Shown one piece after another: positions 8,075 to 16,600 of a stretch of 64,000 bases of DNA; position 1 is the first letter of the stretch, and every line of letters begins with the position of its first letter. Under the pieces are notes generated by a model. The model saw only the letters and a list, made by a program, of their open reading frames with translations, was not told the DNA's origin and made no database searches. The stretch lies in contig CAXXFH010000004.1 in the NCBI GenBank assembly GCA_963677085.2, positions 2,976,001 to 3,040,000 of the forward strand, read 5' to 3'. This stretch comes from G963677085 sp963677085. Lineage in GTDB: Bacteria > Planctomycetota > Planctomycetia > Pirellulales > Thermoguttaceae. A program made the translations under genes and the position numbers.

Positions 8075-9190
8075 TTACTTCTCAACCGTCGGCTGGCAGT
8101 AGGCCAACGCGAGCAGAGAGTAGGCGGTTACCAGCGCGGGATCACCTTCTAGCCAGCGGGTTTCCTCGTTGACCCACGAACCATCGGCCTGTTGGCGTCG
8201 GAAAAGTTCCTTGCGGAGGTCGGCTTTCCAGTCGTGAGCGGTGCCTTGAGCATCGACCACTTTGTCCTCGCCCACGGCATCCAAGGCCTTGGCGAACACA
8301 TGGTAGTAGTAGTACAAGCCCTGTTTGCCCATGCCGGGATTCGAGTCTAAACCGTAATGCTTGCCGATCCACTTCAGCGCGGCCTTCACGCGGGGATCGT
8401 CGGGCTTAACGCCGGCGTAGATCATGCTCTTCAGTCCGGCGTAGGTCATCGAGCCATAGCTTCGCAGCCCACCGTTGGGAGTTTCTCCAGCCTTGCTCGA
8501 ACCACCAGCGGCGCAGGTGTAGTAGAACCCGCCGTCGGGATTCTTGGCGCTGAACTTGGTCGTGTTGTACTCGGTTTCGAGGTTCTGGCAACGCGAGACG
8601 AAGACCAGGGCCTTCTTCATGGCTTCGTCGTCGGGGCCGTTACCGGCTGCACGCAGCGCGTCGACCAGAAAACTAGTGTTCGACAGGTCGGGCCGTTTGT
8701 GCTTGCCGTAGCCGGCGCCACCGTAGCTATAGCTGTCGATGTCGTGATCCTCGTCCTTGTCCCACTGAATGCCTTTTAGGAATTTATCCGCTCGATCGAT
8801 CACCTTGCTGTAGCGACTGTCGGCATTGGCTTCTTTGAAGGCCAGAAGCGCGAGCGACGTTTCGTAGTTGCGCAACGGGTTGTTGCGTTCGTAGATGCCG
8901 CCATCGGGTTGGACGAATCCTTCGAGATACTTCAGGCTCTTGGCGACGGCCGGGTCGTCGGGGCTTCGGCCGTGGCGCAGGATGGCCGCCGTGACGATGG
9001 CCGTTACGCCCGGCCCGGCGTACGACGAGTACGAACCGTCGTCGGCTTGCGCCTTGGTTTCCAGAAAGCGAATCGCTTGGGCGACCGACTTCTGATACGC
9101 CTGTTGTTGCGTCTGGTCGGCACGGGCCGCGGGAGCGACGAGCACCAGAGCGGTTGCCGCCATGGCGAGCATTTGAGCACACTTCAACAT
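8075..9190 (-). CDS. secreted prenyltransferase/squalene-oxidase-like repeat protein
   Basis: Encodes 371 aa from ATG 9190, preceded by GAGGTGG. The upstream frame to 9298 lacks coding character. Residues 1-24 are a signal peptide ending AARADQ. The mature protein is an alpha-alpha barrel of repeats (AIRFLETKAQADDGSYSSY, YLEGFVQPDGGIYERNN, ELFRRQQADGSWVNEE) with the QADGSW/QPDGG themes of the squalene-cyclase/prenyltransferase repeat family. The DCTAE/DxDD cyclase acid motif is not seen, so a cyclase reaction is not supported. It is probably an exported helical-barrel protein of unknown role. Confidence 0.75.
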   Translation of the reverse strand: MLKCAQMLAMAATALVLVAPAARADQTQQQAYQKSVAQAIRFLETKAQADDGSYSSYAGPGVTAIVTAAILRHGRSPDDPAVAKSLKYLEGFVQPDGGIYERNNPLRNYETSLALLAFKEANADSRYSKVIDRADKFLKGIQWDKDEDHDIDSYSYGGAGYGKHKRPDLSNTSFLVDALRAAGNGPDDEAMKKALVFVSRCQNLETEYNTTKFSAKNPDGGFYYTCAAGGSSKAGETPNGGLRSYGSMTYAGLKSMIYAGVKPDDPRVKAALKWIGKHYGLDSNPGMGKQGLYYYYHVFAKALDAVGEDKVVDAQGTAHDWKADLRKELFRRQQADGSWVNEETRWLEGDPALVTAYSLLALAYCQPTVEK

Positions 9191-9589
9191 GTTCCACCTC
9201 ACTTGGTTTGGGGTAATGCGTGTCATGTGACCGTCAGTCACACGTTGTGCCGCATCCCGGCAAACGGGGGGTATGTGTGGTCGGACGCGGTGGTCCACCT
9301 TGGAAAGAAATTGTAGCTTCTCGGAGGAACAAAGCCACCGAAATCGTGCTGGCGCAAGACGAAACGCCGCGTGGCGCTGTGCTCGTCGGCCCTACGCTGG
9401 CCGTTCGGGAAGACACGTTTGTATGCGTGTCGAGCGCGATCGGTGTCTTGTGGCTATTGGCTCTGGCGTTTGGGTACCCGTGGCAGCTTGCCCGACGCTG
9501 CCGAAGCAAGGGCAGGCTTTTCTGCCCACGGCACCCATAACCTCAGTCCCACTTGGTCCCCGCAAACGCAATGGGTGTGAGGCGCTCGA
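9191..9589. other. gap between cyclase-like gene and groES
   Basis: Nothing convincing is encoded. The end (9472-9537) is a dispersed palindromic repeat. The reading frames here lack ribosome sites and family resemblance. Confidence 0.5.
9472..9537. repeat. GGGT-bounded palindromic repeat
   Basis: Runs from GGGTACCCGTGGCAGC to CTGCCCACGGCACCC and contains internal AGCAAGGGCAGG words also found near 28010-28040. It belongs to the family listed at 9951, 14051, 27941, 53481 and 63015. Confidence 0.55.
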
Positions 9590-9877
9590 TCAGGGCACGA
9601 CGGCAAGGATTTCATCTTCGCTCATGATAAGCAGATCTTCGCCGTCGACCACCACTTCGGTCCCGGCATAGGAGCCGAAGAGCACGCGATCTCCTTCTTT
9701 GACCTGATGGGCCAGACGAGCTCCGCTGGAGAGCAATCGACCGTCGCCCACCGAGAGGACGCGGCCCTCGCGGGGTTTTTCTTGGGCGGCTTGGGGCAAT
9801 ACGATGCCGCCTGCGGTCATTTCCTCCGCATCGAGTCGCTTCACTACTACTTTCTCACCGAGAGGCACCACTTTCAT
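9590..9877 (-). CDS. groES: co-chaperonin GroES
   Basis: Encodes 95 aa from ATG 9877, with AAGGAGTT upstream. This is the normal GroES length. MKVVPLGEKVVVKRL at the start, the mobile loop EEMTAGGIVLPQAAQ and VKEGDRVLFGSYAGTEV are classic. GroES caps GroEL in the cytoplasm. No groEL is next to it, which fits planctomycete genomes where chaperonin genes are often dispersed. The frame extends upstream to 10051 through a repeat element and that part is not coding. Confidence 0.95.
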   Translation of the reverse strand: MKVVPLGEKVVVKRLDAEEMTAGGIVLPQAAQEKPREGRVLSVGDGRLLSSGARLAHQVKEGDRVLFGSYAGTEVVVDGEDLLIMSEDEILAVVP

Positions 9878-9924
9878 GGCCGTTGAACTCCTTGTGGCAA
9901 ACCACGTCGCTGCAATCCAAAGTA

Positions 9925-10059
9925 CTAGTGCTTTGTCAAAACGGAAAATTGGGGTGCCATGGCCACGCTTGTGTGGGCATGTTCCCGACAATTTCAGCAT
10001 GCCCACGCAAGCGTGGGTATGGCACCCGATCCCTGGTCTAAGAGTTGGCAAAGCACGAG
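9925..10059. repeat. MITE-like element, CTAGTGC family, copy 2, enclosing a GGGTGCC palindrome
   Basis: The left end reads CTAGTGCTTTGTCAAAAC and the right end, inverted, CTCGTGCTTTGCCAACTC. Inside, 9951-10027 is a palindrome starting GGGGTGCCATGG and ending ATGGCACCC with GCCCACGCAAGCGTGGG stems. The two copies of this family share only the ends. Confidence 0.55.
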
Positions 10060-10269
10060 GATCTCATCCGTTCGATTGTCGCACGTCGAGGAAGTGACCA
10101 CAAGGGTCGGTCGCATGCCACCGGCGGGGTGTTCCGAAAAAAAAAGGTCTCCTTGGGTCGTGTCCCCATGGCCGATCCGGCTCTCTCTGGTTTTCGGGTG
10201 GAACGATTTTACCTCATCTGGCGGAGTTGCCGGTAGGGCGTATTCTCCGCAAAATCCCCCTTTTGGTGC

Positions 10270-10297
10270 TTGAAACCGTGGAACGGCTCGATACACT
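10270..10297 (+). promoter_or_regulatory. sigma70-like promoter
   Basis: TTGAAA at 10270-10275 and TACACT at 10292-10297 with a 16-base spacer. Initiation would be near 10304. No other good plus-strand signal lies before the terminator at 10718. Confidence 0.4.
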
Positions 10298-10303
10298 TAC
10301 CGT

Positions 10304-10754
10304 GTGAAAAATGGGATCGAGTAGGGCCTGCGCGTTAGGGTGGTCCGTGACGACGGTACCCGCGTGCGAGTGTGGGAAACGCAATTGGGACCTGCGACGG
10401 CGGTTCTCGGTGACCACGGTCGACCCCGTCACCGGGGAGCTACCCCGCAGGCGACCGGTGCTTGGCTGGCTTTGAGCGATGCGACGTGGACGAGGGGTTG
10501 AGCCCTGGCTCGATACGGTTGGGGATGACGAGAGCGACTGCGACGTCGTGGCAGTGCGGTCTTTGCCCGAGTTTTATACGACCGTACTGGCGACCCGCCC
10601 GACAACGCGGTTACTCCCCTGGGTTTTTCCCAGGCATTGATTTCCGACCAAGCCGAACTGGCCGTTTGATCAGACCACCGACGACCCAACACATCATCAG
10701 GGACCAATTGCGATCAAGCCGCCTTCCTGCTTCGGTGGGAAGGCGGCGTTTTTT
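10304..10754 (+). ncRNA. candidate untranslated RNA or tiny-ORF transcript
   Basis: The segment is delimited by a promoter-like pair and a strong terminator but holds only two ~53-codon frames, 10311-10475 and 10479-10640, three bases apart. The encoded sequences (ending RRPVLGWL and LLPWVFPRH) match nothing I know and lack good ribosome sites. An internal CCTGGG-T5-CCCAGG hairpin lies at 10618-10634. The hallmark motifs of RNase P RNA, tmRNA and SRP RNA are absent. I call it a possible non-coding RNA. A degenerated gene is the main alternative. Confidence 0.3.
10718..10754 (+). terminator. intrinsic terminator
   Basis: A ten-base-pair perfect stem (GCCGCCTTCC at 10718-10727 with GGAAGGCGGC at 10738-10747), a ten-base loop and then G plus six T. 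The T-tract is on the plus strand, so it stops rightward transcription, although the adjacent gene (10765-11883) is on the minus strand. Confidence 0.8.
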
Positions 10755-10764
10755 GCGCCAATCG

Positions 10765-11883
10765 CTACCACGCCCCCGAGCGCCGGATGGCTGTCGACGA
10801 GATGTCTTCGCGGAAGACGTCGGGCGGGACCTCGCGGCAGATCGCCCGGAGCGTGTCGGGCAGGTCGAGATCTGAGAGTCGGAAGAAACCCGTGCCGACA
10901 TCGCGACCAAACACCAAGAACCGGCAGCCGCGTTTGGCGATTTCCACCAAGGCGGCCACGCAGGCGGCCTGGTCGTATCCGTAGTATCGCGGCGCGGCAA
11001 TGCGGCGCAGGGTATCGACACCCACGACGAACGTGGTACCGGGAAACAAGTGCGACTTTTCGACGAACGTCGACGCCCGGGTGAGCCAAACTGTTCGTCC
11101 CGGCGAGAACTGCCCGACGCGCCGCTCGATCTCGATGTAGTCCAGCGGCGGTTTGTCGACGTTGACGATCGACATCTCCATTGCCACGGGCACTGCCAAC
11201 ACCTGCTCGGCGATATCGGCCATGCGGCGGTGGCCAACGTGCAGCGGATTAAAGGCCCCGGGAAAGACGGCTTCCGTGCGATGCGGTCCCAAGCAGGCTG
11301 CGTCGGTTTTGCCCAACAGAAGTCCCTGCCAACGCGGGTCGGCAATCGCCTCACGATGTTCGAGTTGCTCGTCTTCGAGCAAGGCAATGTCTACTCGCAA
11401 TGACAAGCCACACGCGTCGGCCACGGCGTTGAGCACCATGCTCGCGGCGATCTGCTCCTCTTCGTGACGCGACCGGGCATCTTTGCGTAGGGTCAACGAC
11501 CAACTTGCCGTGCGATTGGCCGTCTGCACAGCCACATAAACCCGATGCTCGCCACGTTTGGGACGATCGGTTGCCAACCCGGCCGTACAGGAAACGCCCG
11601 CTAGGTGCTCGTCGTCACTGGCGTAGGTCTGGGCCTTCTGCATGGCGGCCACGGCCATCGCTCGGGCAGTGCAGGGGGCGCAGAATTGATCGGGCCGCCC
11701 GCCGAGCCACGCGATCATGGCCGGCTGGGAATACGGAACGATGGCTTCGAGGATCGTCCGCGAGCCCCCAGGGCGAGAAAGCAGTTCGCCCACGGCACCA
11801 CAGCCGCCACCGGAAATCGCCAAGACAATCCGGGCATCGGAGGCGTGGATTGCTTCAACGAGTTGTTCGGTTGAGACTGCCAT
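10765..11883 (-). CDS. CinA/PncC-like domain fused to a nicotinate-nucleotide adenylyltransferase-like domain
   Basis: Encodes 372 aa, cytoplasmic. Residues ~1-165 look like the CinA C-terminal/NMN-amidohydrolase fold (ARIVLAISGGGCGAVGELL, RTILEAIVPYS, GVSCTAGLATDRPKRGEHR). The usual SCTGG start motif reads SGGG, so amidase activity is uncertain. Residues ~205-372 are a nucleotidyltransferase with the HxGH-type motif in GAFNPLHVGHRR and the C-terminal ISSTAIR motif of NadD/NMNAT enzymes. Together they suggest NAD-cycle chemistry, NMN to NaMN to NaAD. I recall plant proteins with this same two-domain order. It stands alone with no operon. Confidence 0.7.
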   Translation of the reverse strand: MAVSTEQLVEAIHASDARIVLAISGGGCGAVGELLSRPGGSRTILEAIVPYSQPAMIAWLGGRPDQFCAPCTARAMAVAAMQKAQTYASDDEHLAGVSCTAGLATDRPKRGEHRVYVAVQTANRTASWSLTLRKDARSRHEEEQIAASMVLNAVADACGLSLRVDIALLEDEQLEHREAIADPRWQGLLLGKTDAACLGPHRTEAVFPGAFNPLHVGHRRMADIAEQVLAVPVAMEMSIVNVDKPPLDYIEIERRVGQFSPGRTVWLTRASTFVEKSHLFPGTTFVVGVDTLRRIAAPRYYGYDQAACVAALVEIAKRGCRFLVFGRDVGTGFFRLSDLDLPDTLRAICREVPPDVFREDISSTAIRRSGAW

Positions 11884-12439
11884 CGTTCGTTGCCTTCCCG
11901 GTTATCCCCAGCAGGGCACCACGTAGTAACTCAATATTTAGCCACCGGCTCGGCCGATGGTTGCTGGTTTGCCAACAGGCCTGTTTCTCTCTATTTCGTC
12001 CTACGCCGACTTGGTTCCGTTGGGTTTGTCGGCAAATCAGGTTTAATCGACAAACATGGCACTTCGGCAGCGAAATATCCCGTGGTAAACCGCAACGGCG
12101 ATGGCTGGTCCTGGGTTTCACCCGGCCAACGGGCTACCGAACAGCTCCTCTGTCACACTTGAGTATACCGCAAAGGGGCTGGATTACAGAGAGTTCTCGG
12201 AATCCGGCAAAAAAATCGCTCAACTCGTTCAAGATGCCGGAAACGCCCGCGAAGTACCCTCCAGATCGCTAATACGACGGGCCATGGGTAGTTCTTGTCG
12301 CAGGAGAATCCACGGTGGAGATTCCTTCGCCAGTTCGAGCGACTAACGGAAGCGGGATTCCGGTTCGGGTGGGTCAGAACCGTTCGGCAACGGTCGTGCC
12401 GCCCTTCGTACACCCTTTTAGGTAGTGGAGGTTCGGATG
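11884..12439. other. 556-base gap, nothing recognised
   Basis: Divergent intergenic region between the CinA-like gene (minus) and the coiled-coil gene (plus). It should contain promoters for both. I see no repeat family member or RNA gene. Confidence 0.5.
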
Positions 12440-13252
12440 ATGGTTAAGAAAATCGTGTTGATCGGAGGCGGGACGATGCTCATCGGCCTGCTCGTCTTCG
12501 GGCGCGGGGCGGTAAGCTATGTGCGTACGTCGGCCGGTTATATGACCGACTCGATGAAGGATGCCGTGCCCGTCGAGTTCGAAATCCAACGGGCACGCGG
12601 CATGATCAAGGATCTTGTGCCCGAGGTGCGAAAAAACATGCACCTGATCGCCAAGGAAGAAGTCGAGGTTAAGCGGCTCGAGGAGCAAATCGCTCAGGCC
12701 GAGGAACGTTTGTCTCAAGAAAAGGGACAACTGATGCGGTTGAAGGCCGATCTGACGACTGGTCGCGACGTGTTCCGCTACGCAGGTCGAAGTTACACGG
12801 AAGATCAGGTTCGCCACGACCTGGCCAACCGCTTCGAGCGTTACAAGACGGGTGACGCCACGCTGGAAAGCTTGCAGAAAATCTACCGTGCCCGGCAGCA
12901 AAGCTTGGGGGCGGCTCGCGACAAGCTCGAAGGCATGCTGGCCTCGAAACGTCAGATGCAGGTCGAGGTGGAAAACCTGGAAGCCCGGCTGCAAATGCTC
13001 GAAGCGGCCCAGGCCACCAGCGAATACCAGTTCGACGACAGTCGGTTGGGACGCCTGAAGGAGTTGGTGCAAGACCTGCACACGCGGCTCGATGTGGCCG
13101 ACAACTTGGTCAACGCCGAAAGCCGTTTCCACGACGAAATTCCGTTGGATGCCGTAGCGCCGGAGAATATTGTCGACGAGGTCACCCAATACTTCGCCAC
13201 GCCCCAGGTGACCGATGACGTCGCCAAGCTGGCTGATGCCACGAAGAAGTAA
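12440..13252 (+). CDS. membrane-anchored coiled-coil protein
   Basis: Encodes 270 aa from ATG 12440. GGAGG at 12427-12431 is eight bases before this ATG and five before the ATG at 12437, so either may be used. Residues 1-22 are one hydrophobic anchor helix (KKIVLIGGGTMLIGLLVFG). From residue ~50 to ~215 the protein is highly charged heptad coiled coil (EVKRLEEQIAQAEERLSQEK, then KRQMQVEVENLEARLQMLE). It resembles planctomycete-specific coiled-coil proteins of unknown role. It precedes an FHA protein and a kinase on the same strand. Confidence 0.65.
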   Translation: MVKKIVLIGGGTMLIGLLVFGRGAVSYVRTSAGYMTDSMKDAVPVEFEIQRARGMIKDLVPEVRKNMHLIAKEEVEVKRLEEQIAQAEERLSQEKGQLMRLKADLTTGRDVFRYAGRSYTEDQVRHDLANRFERYKTGDATLESLQKIYRARQQSLGAARDKLEGMLASKRQMQVEVENLEARLQMLEAAQATSEYQFDDSRLGRLKELVQDLHTRLDVADNLVNAESRFHDEIPLDAVAPENIVDEVTQYFATPQVTDDVAKLADATKK

Positions 13253-13410
13253 GCGCCCAGGCTAATGGTGCTTGGCGAAGCCCATGGTTTCCTCAAGAGG
13301 AAGGCTCAGCAATGCTAGGGGTTGGTGGCGTCGGAAAAAGCAGGTACGATCCGCTTTCGGCATTCCGTTTTCCGCTTTGCGGGCAACCCATTTCCGGAGT
13401 CGATCCAACG

Positions 13411-14019
13411 ATGCACAACGGTGGTACCCCATCGACCAACCGGTTCATGCTCTGGGTCGACGCCGTAGGCGGCTTCCTAGTGTGTTTGTCTGACGAGGTA
13501 ACCATTGGGCAACCGGTGTCCAACGGCTCGGTCGACGTGCCGCTTCTGGCCGACCTATCCAGTGGGCACGCCCGAATTCGTCGCGACAGCGAGGGTTACT
13601 TGCTCGAAGCCGTTCGGGCGGCCCGGGTCGACGGCCAACCGGTCAACAATGTGGCCGCGTTGACCGACCACAGCCGGATTCGGTTGGGCGACACGGTCCG
13701 CATGATGTTTCGTCGTCCGAATGCTTTAAGCGCCACGGCACGGCTGGAGTTTGCCAGTCCGCATCGCACACAGCCGACGGCCGACGCCGTGGTGCTGATG
13801 GCCGACAATTGCATCCTAGGGCCCGAGTCGTCGAGCCACATCGTGTGCCGCAACTGGCGGCACCGAGTTATCCTTTTCCGCCACGACCAAAAGCTGTTCT
13901 GCCGTAGTGACGCGGTGTTTTACGTCGACGGAGTCCAGCACCGCGGTCGGGCGGAGATCCACCTGAACTGCCGCATCGAGGGCGAGGATTTTTCGTTGAG
14001 CCTGGAGCCGTTGGACTGA
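13411..14019 (+). CDS. FHA-domain protein
   Basis: Encodes 202 aa from ATG 13411. The frame opens at 13312, but the upstream portion looks intergenic. Residues ~10-110 have the forkhead-associated pattern: a start RFMLWVDAVGGFLVCLSDE, then LLADLSSGHARIRRDSEGYLLEA (equivalent of the S/N-x-H phosphothreonine loop) and HSRIRLGDTVRMMF. The C-terminal half is beta-rich and unassigned. FHA domains bind phosphothreonine. The Ser/Thr kinase starting 272 bases downstream on the same strand is a natural partner. Cytoplasmic, no signal peptide. Confidence 0.7.
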   Translation: MHNGGTPSTNRFMLWVDAVGGFLVCLSDEVTIGQPVSNGSVDVPLLADLSSGHARIRRDSEGYLLEAVRAARVDGQPVNNVAALTDHSRIRLGDTVRMMFRRPNALSATARLEFASPHRTQPTADAVVLMADNCILGPESSSHIVCRNWRHRVILFRHDQKLFCRSDAVFYVDGVQHRGRAEIHLNCRIEGEDFSLSLEPLD

Positions 14020-14050
14020 GTGAGGGGCTAGATGCCGGTGTTAAAACACG

Positions 14051-14130
14051 GGGTGCCATGCCCACGGAAACGTGGGCATGCTTGAAGTGCCCTACGTAGT
14101 CATGCCCACGGCAACGTGGGCATGGCACCC
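14051..14130. repeat. GGGTGCC-bounded palindromic repeat
   Basis: Runs from GGGTGCCATGCCCACGG to CGTGGGCATGGCACCC, with two nested ATGCCCACGGNAACGTGGGCAT hairpins joined by a short unrelated linker. Closely related to 9951-10027. Confidence 0.75.
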
Positions 14131-14291
14131 ACAATCGCTAGTTCTAGTTTGAGGCACCGACGGAAACATCGGGGCCACCCGGGTAGAACGCAACGCAGTC
14201 AACGTCGCGGGAGAGAACGGCCGTGTCGCCCCCCATAAAACGGGCGGGGGCAACCGACACTCGACATGATACAATGGGGGAGTACATTTCG

Positions 14292-16553
14292 ATGAGCCGA
14301 ACCGAACAGGTAGAGGGCGGAAGTCCGCGGCTCGCGGTGGCCTCCGACGCCGACGACGAGGTCGGGGACCAGCAAGTCGCTGTCCAGCAAGCCGGAGCCT
14401 CGGGACCGTACGACCCGCCCTCGGAAAACCACCATCGCCAGCCCTTCGACCCACAGGTAGTAGCCGTGCAATCGCCTCACGAGGAACCGATCGACTTTGC
14501 GGCGATCGAGGCCGACGACGTGTCGCCGGCCGGTTCCCCGTCGCCGTCGCCAGGCACCGCGAGATTTGTGTATCCGGGCGGATCGAAACCTCTGGCCGGT
14601 TACACCATCAAGCGGGGCGTTGGACACGGTGGTTTTGGGGAAATCTACTACGCCGTCAGCGACGCCGGGAAAGAAGTCGCCCTGAAACTGGTCCGCCGCA
14701 ACCTCGACATCGAGCTGCGCGGGATCCGCCACTGCCTGAATCTGAAGCACCCCAACCTGGTGGCCCTCTATGACATCCGGCAGGACGACGAGGGCGACAC
14801 CTGGGTGGTCATGGAATTCGTCGGCGGCCAGAGCCTCGAAGACGCGGTCGCGACCAATCCACAGGGTTTGCCGATCGACGCGGCCTTGGCCTGGTTCCAT
14901 GGCATCGCTGCCGGCGTGGAGTATCTGCACGATCGGGGCATCGTCCACCGCGACCTGAAACCGGCCAATATCTTTTCCGACGAAGGCCTCGTGAAGGTTG
15001 GCGACTACGGTCTCTCGAAATTCATCTCCTGCAGCCGTCGCAGTGGTCACACCGAGAGCGTGGGCACGGTCCACTACATGGCTCCTGAAGTGGCCAACGG
15101 ACGCTACGGCAAGGAAATCGATATCTACGCCCTGGGGATCATGCTCTACGAGATCCTTACCGGCCGCGTGCCGTTTGAGGGCGAGAGCGTGGGCGAAGTT
15201 CTGATGAAACATCTCACGGCCAAGCCCGACGTCTCGATCCTCGCCGAACCTTATCGTTCGGTCGTGGCTCGGGCGTTGGAAAAAGATCCCGGCAAGCGGT
15301 TTCAGTCGGTGGCCGAGATGGCCGCCGCTTTGCCGCCGGCCACGAGTGGTATGGGCGCGCCGCCGCGGATTCCGTATCCCGCTGGCGCTTCGATGCCCGG
15401 TGTTGGTGCCGCCGCCGGGCAGGGGCCCGCTGCCGCCAGGGGACCGTATGTCGCTGCGTCAGCAGAACAAGTCGTTATGGCTGAAGTGGCTGACGAGGAA
15501 CCGATTCTTCGGGCGGTCAAAGACGGTTGGCACAGCTTGGCCACCTCCTGGCGAGAAGCCAACCTGGCCACGCCGCTGAAAGTGATCATCCTGGTGGGCG
15601 TGCTGTTTGTGCTGCTGACCAGTCACGCGGTTCTTGTTCCCGCGTTTATCTTTTTGCTTCTGTTTTACGGCGCGTATCGTTTGATTCGGGCTTTGGTCAT
15701 TCCGTCGCCTTCACCACGGCCGATGGCCACCGGGGCCCATCCGTTTGCAACGCCGGTCACGCCCGCCTCGCGCGATACGCTGCCGCACCCCAGCCGACAC
15801 CGGCAATACGGCGTCGCCTACGCCGAACATCATAAACAATGGAATCGTCATCGGCGGGCCGTCGACCAACCGGTGGCTGCCCTGGTGATGCGGTCGCGGA
15901 AGCAGCGATTGACCGAGCTGTTGGGCTCGATGCTCATGAGTTCGCTGGCGTGTGTGGTGATGTGTGTCGTCGTGGTGTTGATCGCCGTCTTCTTAGGCGG
16001 TGCCAACGGCTACTCGCCACGGCCGCAACAATGCGCCTGGTTGCTGCTGATGAGTATTGCCAGCAGTTGGGCTGTCATCGTGCCGGCAAAATTCTGGGAG
16101 GGTAGCCGGGGAGAGCCCATGCTGCGACGGTTCATCATGATGGTTCTCGGCCTGGGGCTCGGGCTGCTGGCGTTCGGGTTGGCTTCCGTGCTGATGGTGG
16201 ATTTGCCCCCGAGTGCCCAGATGGGTGAGCCGCTGAACTACAATCTACCGGCCAGCTTTTATGCGGCCGACGGACGCCCGTTGGCAATGGCCTACTTGGC
16301 CTGCTTCGGGTCGCTCATGTTGTTGATCCGCTGGTGGCGCCAAGCCGATCCGTTGCGCGGCACACGGTTGAGTCTGTTCTCGGCCATGGTGGCCGTCGTG
16401 ATAGCGGGGCTGGTGGCCGGGGTGTGGCAATTCCCGCAGCCTTGGTTGATGATGCTGGCCGGTGCCGTGTCAGTTTCCGTTCAATTGACCAGCCCCTGGT
16501 TGCACCCTCGGAATCGCAAGGCAACTGCCCAGGGCAGCCATGCTGAAGCATAG
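14292..16553 (+). CDS. membrane-bound serine/threonine protein kinase
   Basis: Encodes 753 aa from ATG 14292 (MSRTEQ), chosen because GGGGGAG lies nine bases upstream. ATG 14274 is also in frame. After a ~100-residue acidic N-terminus the kinase domain spans ~105-360: GVGHGGFG loop, VALK lysine, HRDLKPANIF catalytic loop, DYG in place of DFG, MAPE and the IDIYALGIMLYEILTG helix. It is a Hanks-type kinase. Residues ~440-740 hold about eight hydrophobic helices. With the FHA gene upstream it likely forms a phospho-signalling pair. The DYG substitution is known in active kinases, so I expect activity. Confidence 0.85.
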   Translation: MSRTEQVEGGSPRLAVASDADDEVGDQQVAVQQAGASGPYDPPSENHHRQPFDPQVVAVQSPHEEPIDFAAIEADDVSPAGSPSPSPGTARFVYPGGSKPLAGYTIKRGVGHGGFGEIYYAVSDAGKEVALKLVRRNLDIELRGIRHCLNLKHPNLVALYDIRQDDEGDTWVVMEFVGGQSLEDAVATNPQGLPIDAALAWFHGIAAGVEYLHDRGIVHRDLKPANIFSDEGLVKVGDYGLSKFISCSRRSGHTESVGTVHYMAPEVANGRYGKEIDIYALGIMLYEILTGRVPFEGESVGEVLMKHLTAKPDVSILAEPYRSVVARALEKDPGKRFQSVAEMAAALPPATSGMGAPPRIPYPAGASMPGVGAAAGQGPAAARGPYVAASAEQVVMAEVADEEPILRAVKDGWHSLATSWREANLATPLKVIILVGVLFVLLTSHAVLVPAFIFLLLFYGAYRLIRALVIPSPSPRPMATGAHPFATPVTPASRDTLPHPSRHRQYGVAYAEHHKQWNRHRRAVDQPVAALVMRSRKQRLTELLGSMLMSSLACVVMCVVVVLIAVFLGGANGYSPRPQQCAWLLLMSIASSWAVIVPAKFWEGSRGEPMLRRFIMMVLGLGLGLLAFGLASVLMVDLPPSAQMGEPLNYNLPASFYAADGRPLAMAYLACFGSLMLLIRWWRQADPLRGTRLSLFSAMVAVVIAGLVAGVWQFPQPWLMMLAGAVSVSVQLTSPWLHPRNRKATAQGSHAEA

Positions 16554-16600
16554 CCTACGGGACTGGAGCTTCGGGCCGAGTTGGAAAGAAGGGCTGAAAA

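Larger units (their letters stand above)
9878..10764. other. long gap with MITE-like element and an orphan transcription unit
   Basis: Contains the 135-bp CTAGTGC-type element (9925-10059), then a promoter-like pair at 10270-10297 and a strong plus-strand intrinsic terminator at 10718-10754. The ~450 bases between them have no convincing gene. Confidence 0.55.

Noticed and set aside
10304..10754. Candidate identity as RNase P RNA, tmRNA or SRP RNA
   Set aside because: The characteristic conserved blocks of these RNAs are not visible, so no known class is claimed.
10462..10875. A 137-codon plus-strand frame over the terminator
   Set aside because: It overlaps the minus-strand CinA-like gene and runs through the terminator hairpin; no ribosome site or family match.
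12374..13189. A 271-codon minus-strand frame
   Set aside because: It is antisense to the coiled-coil gene, which has a proper start and ribosome site.
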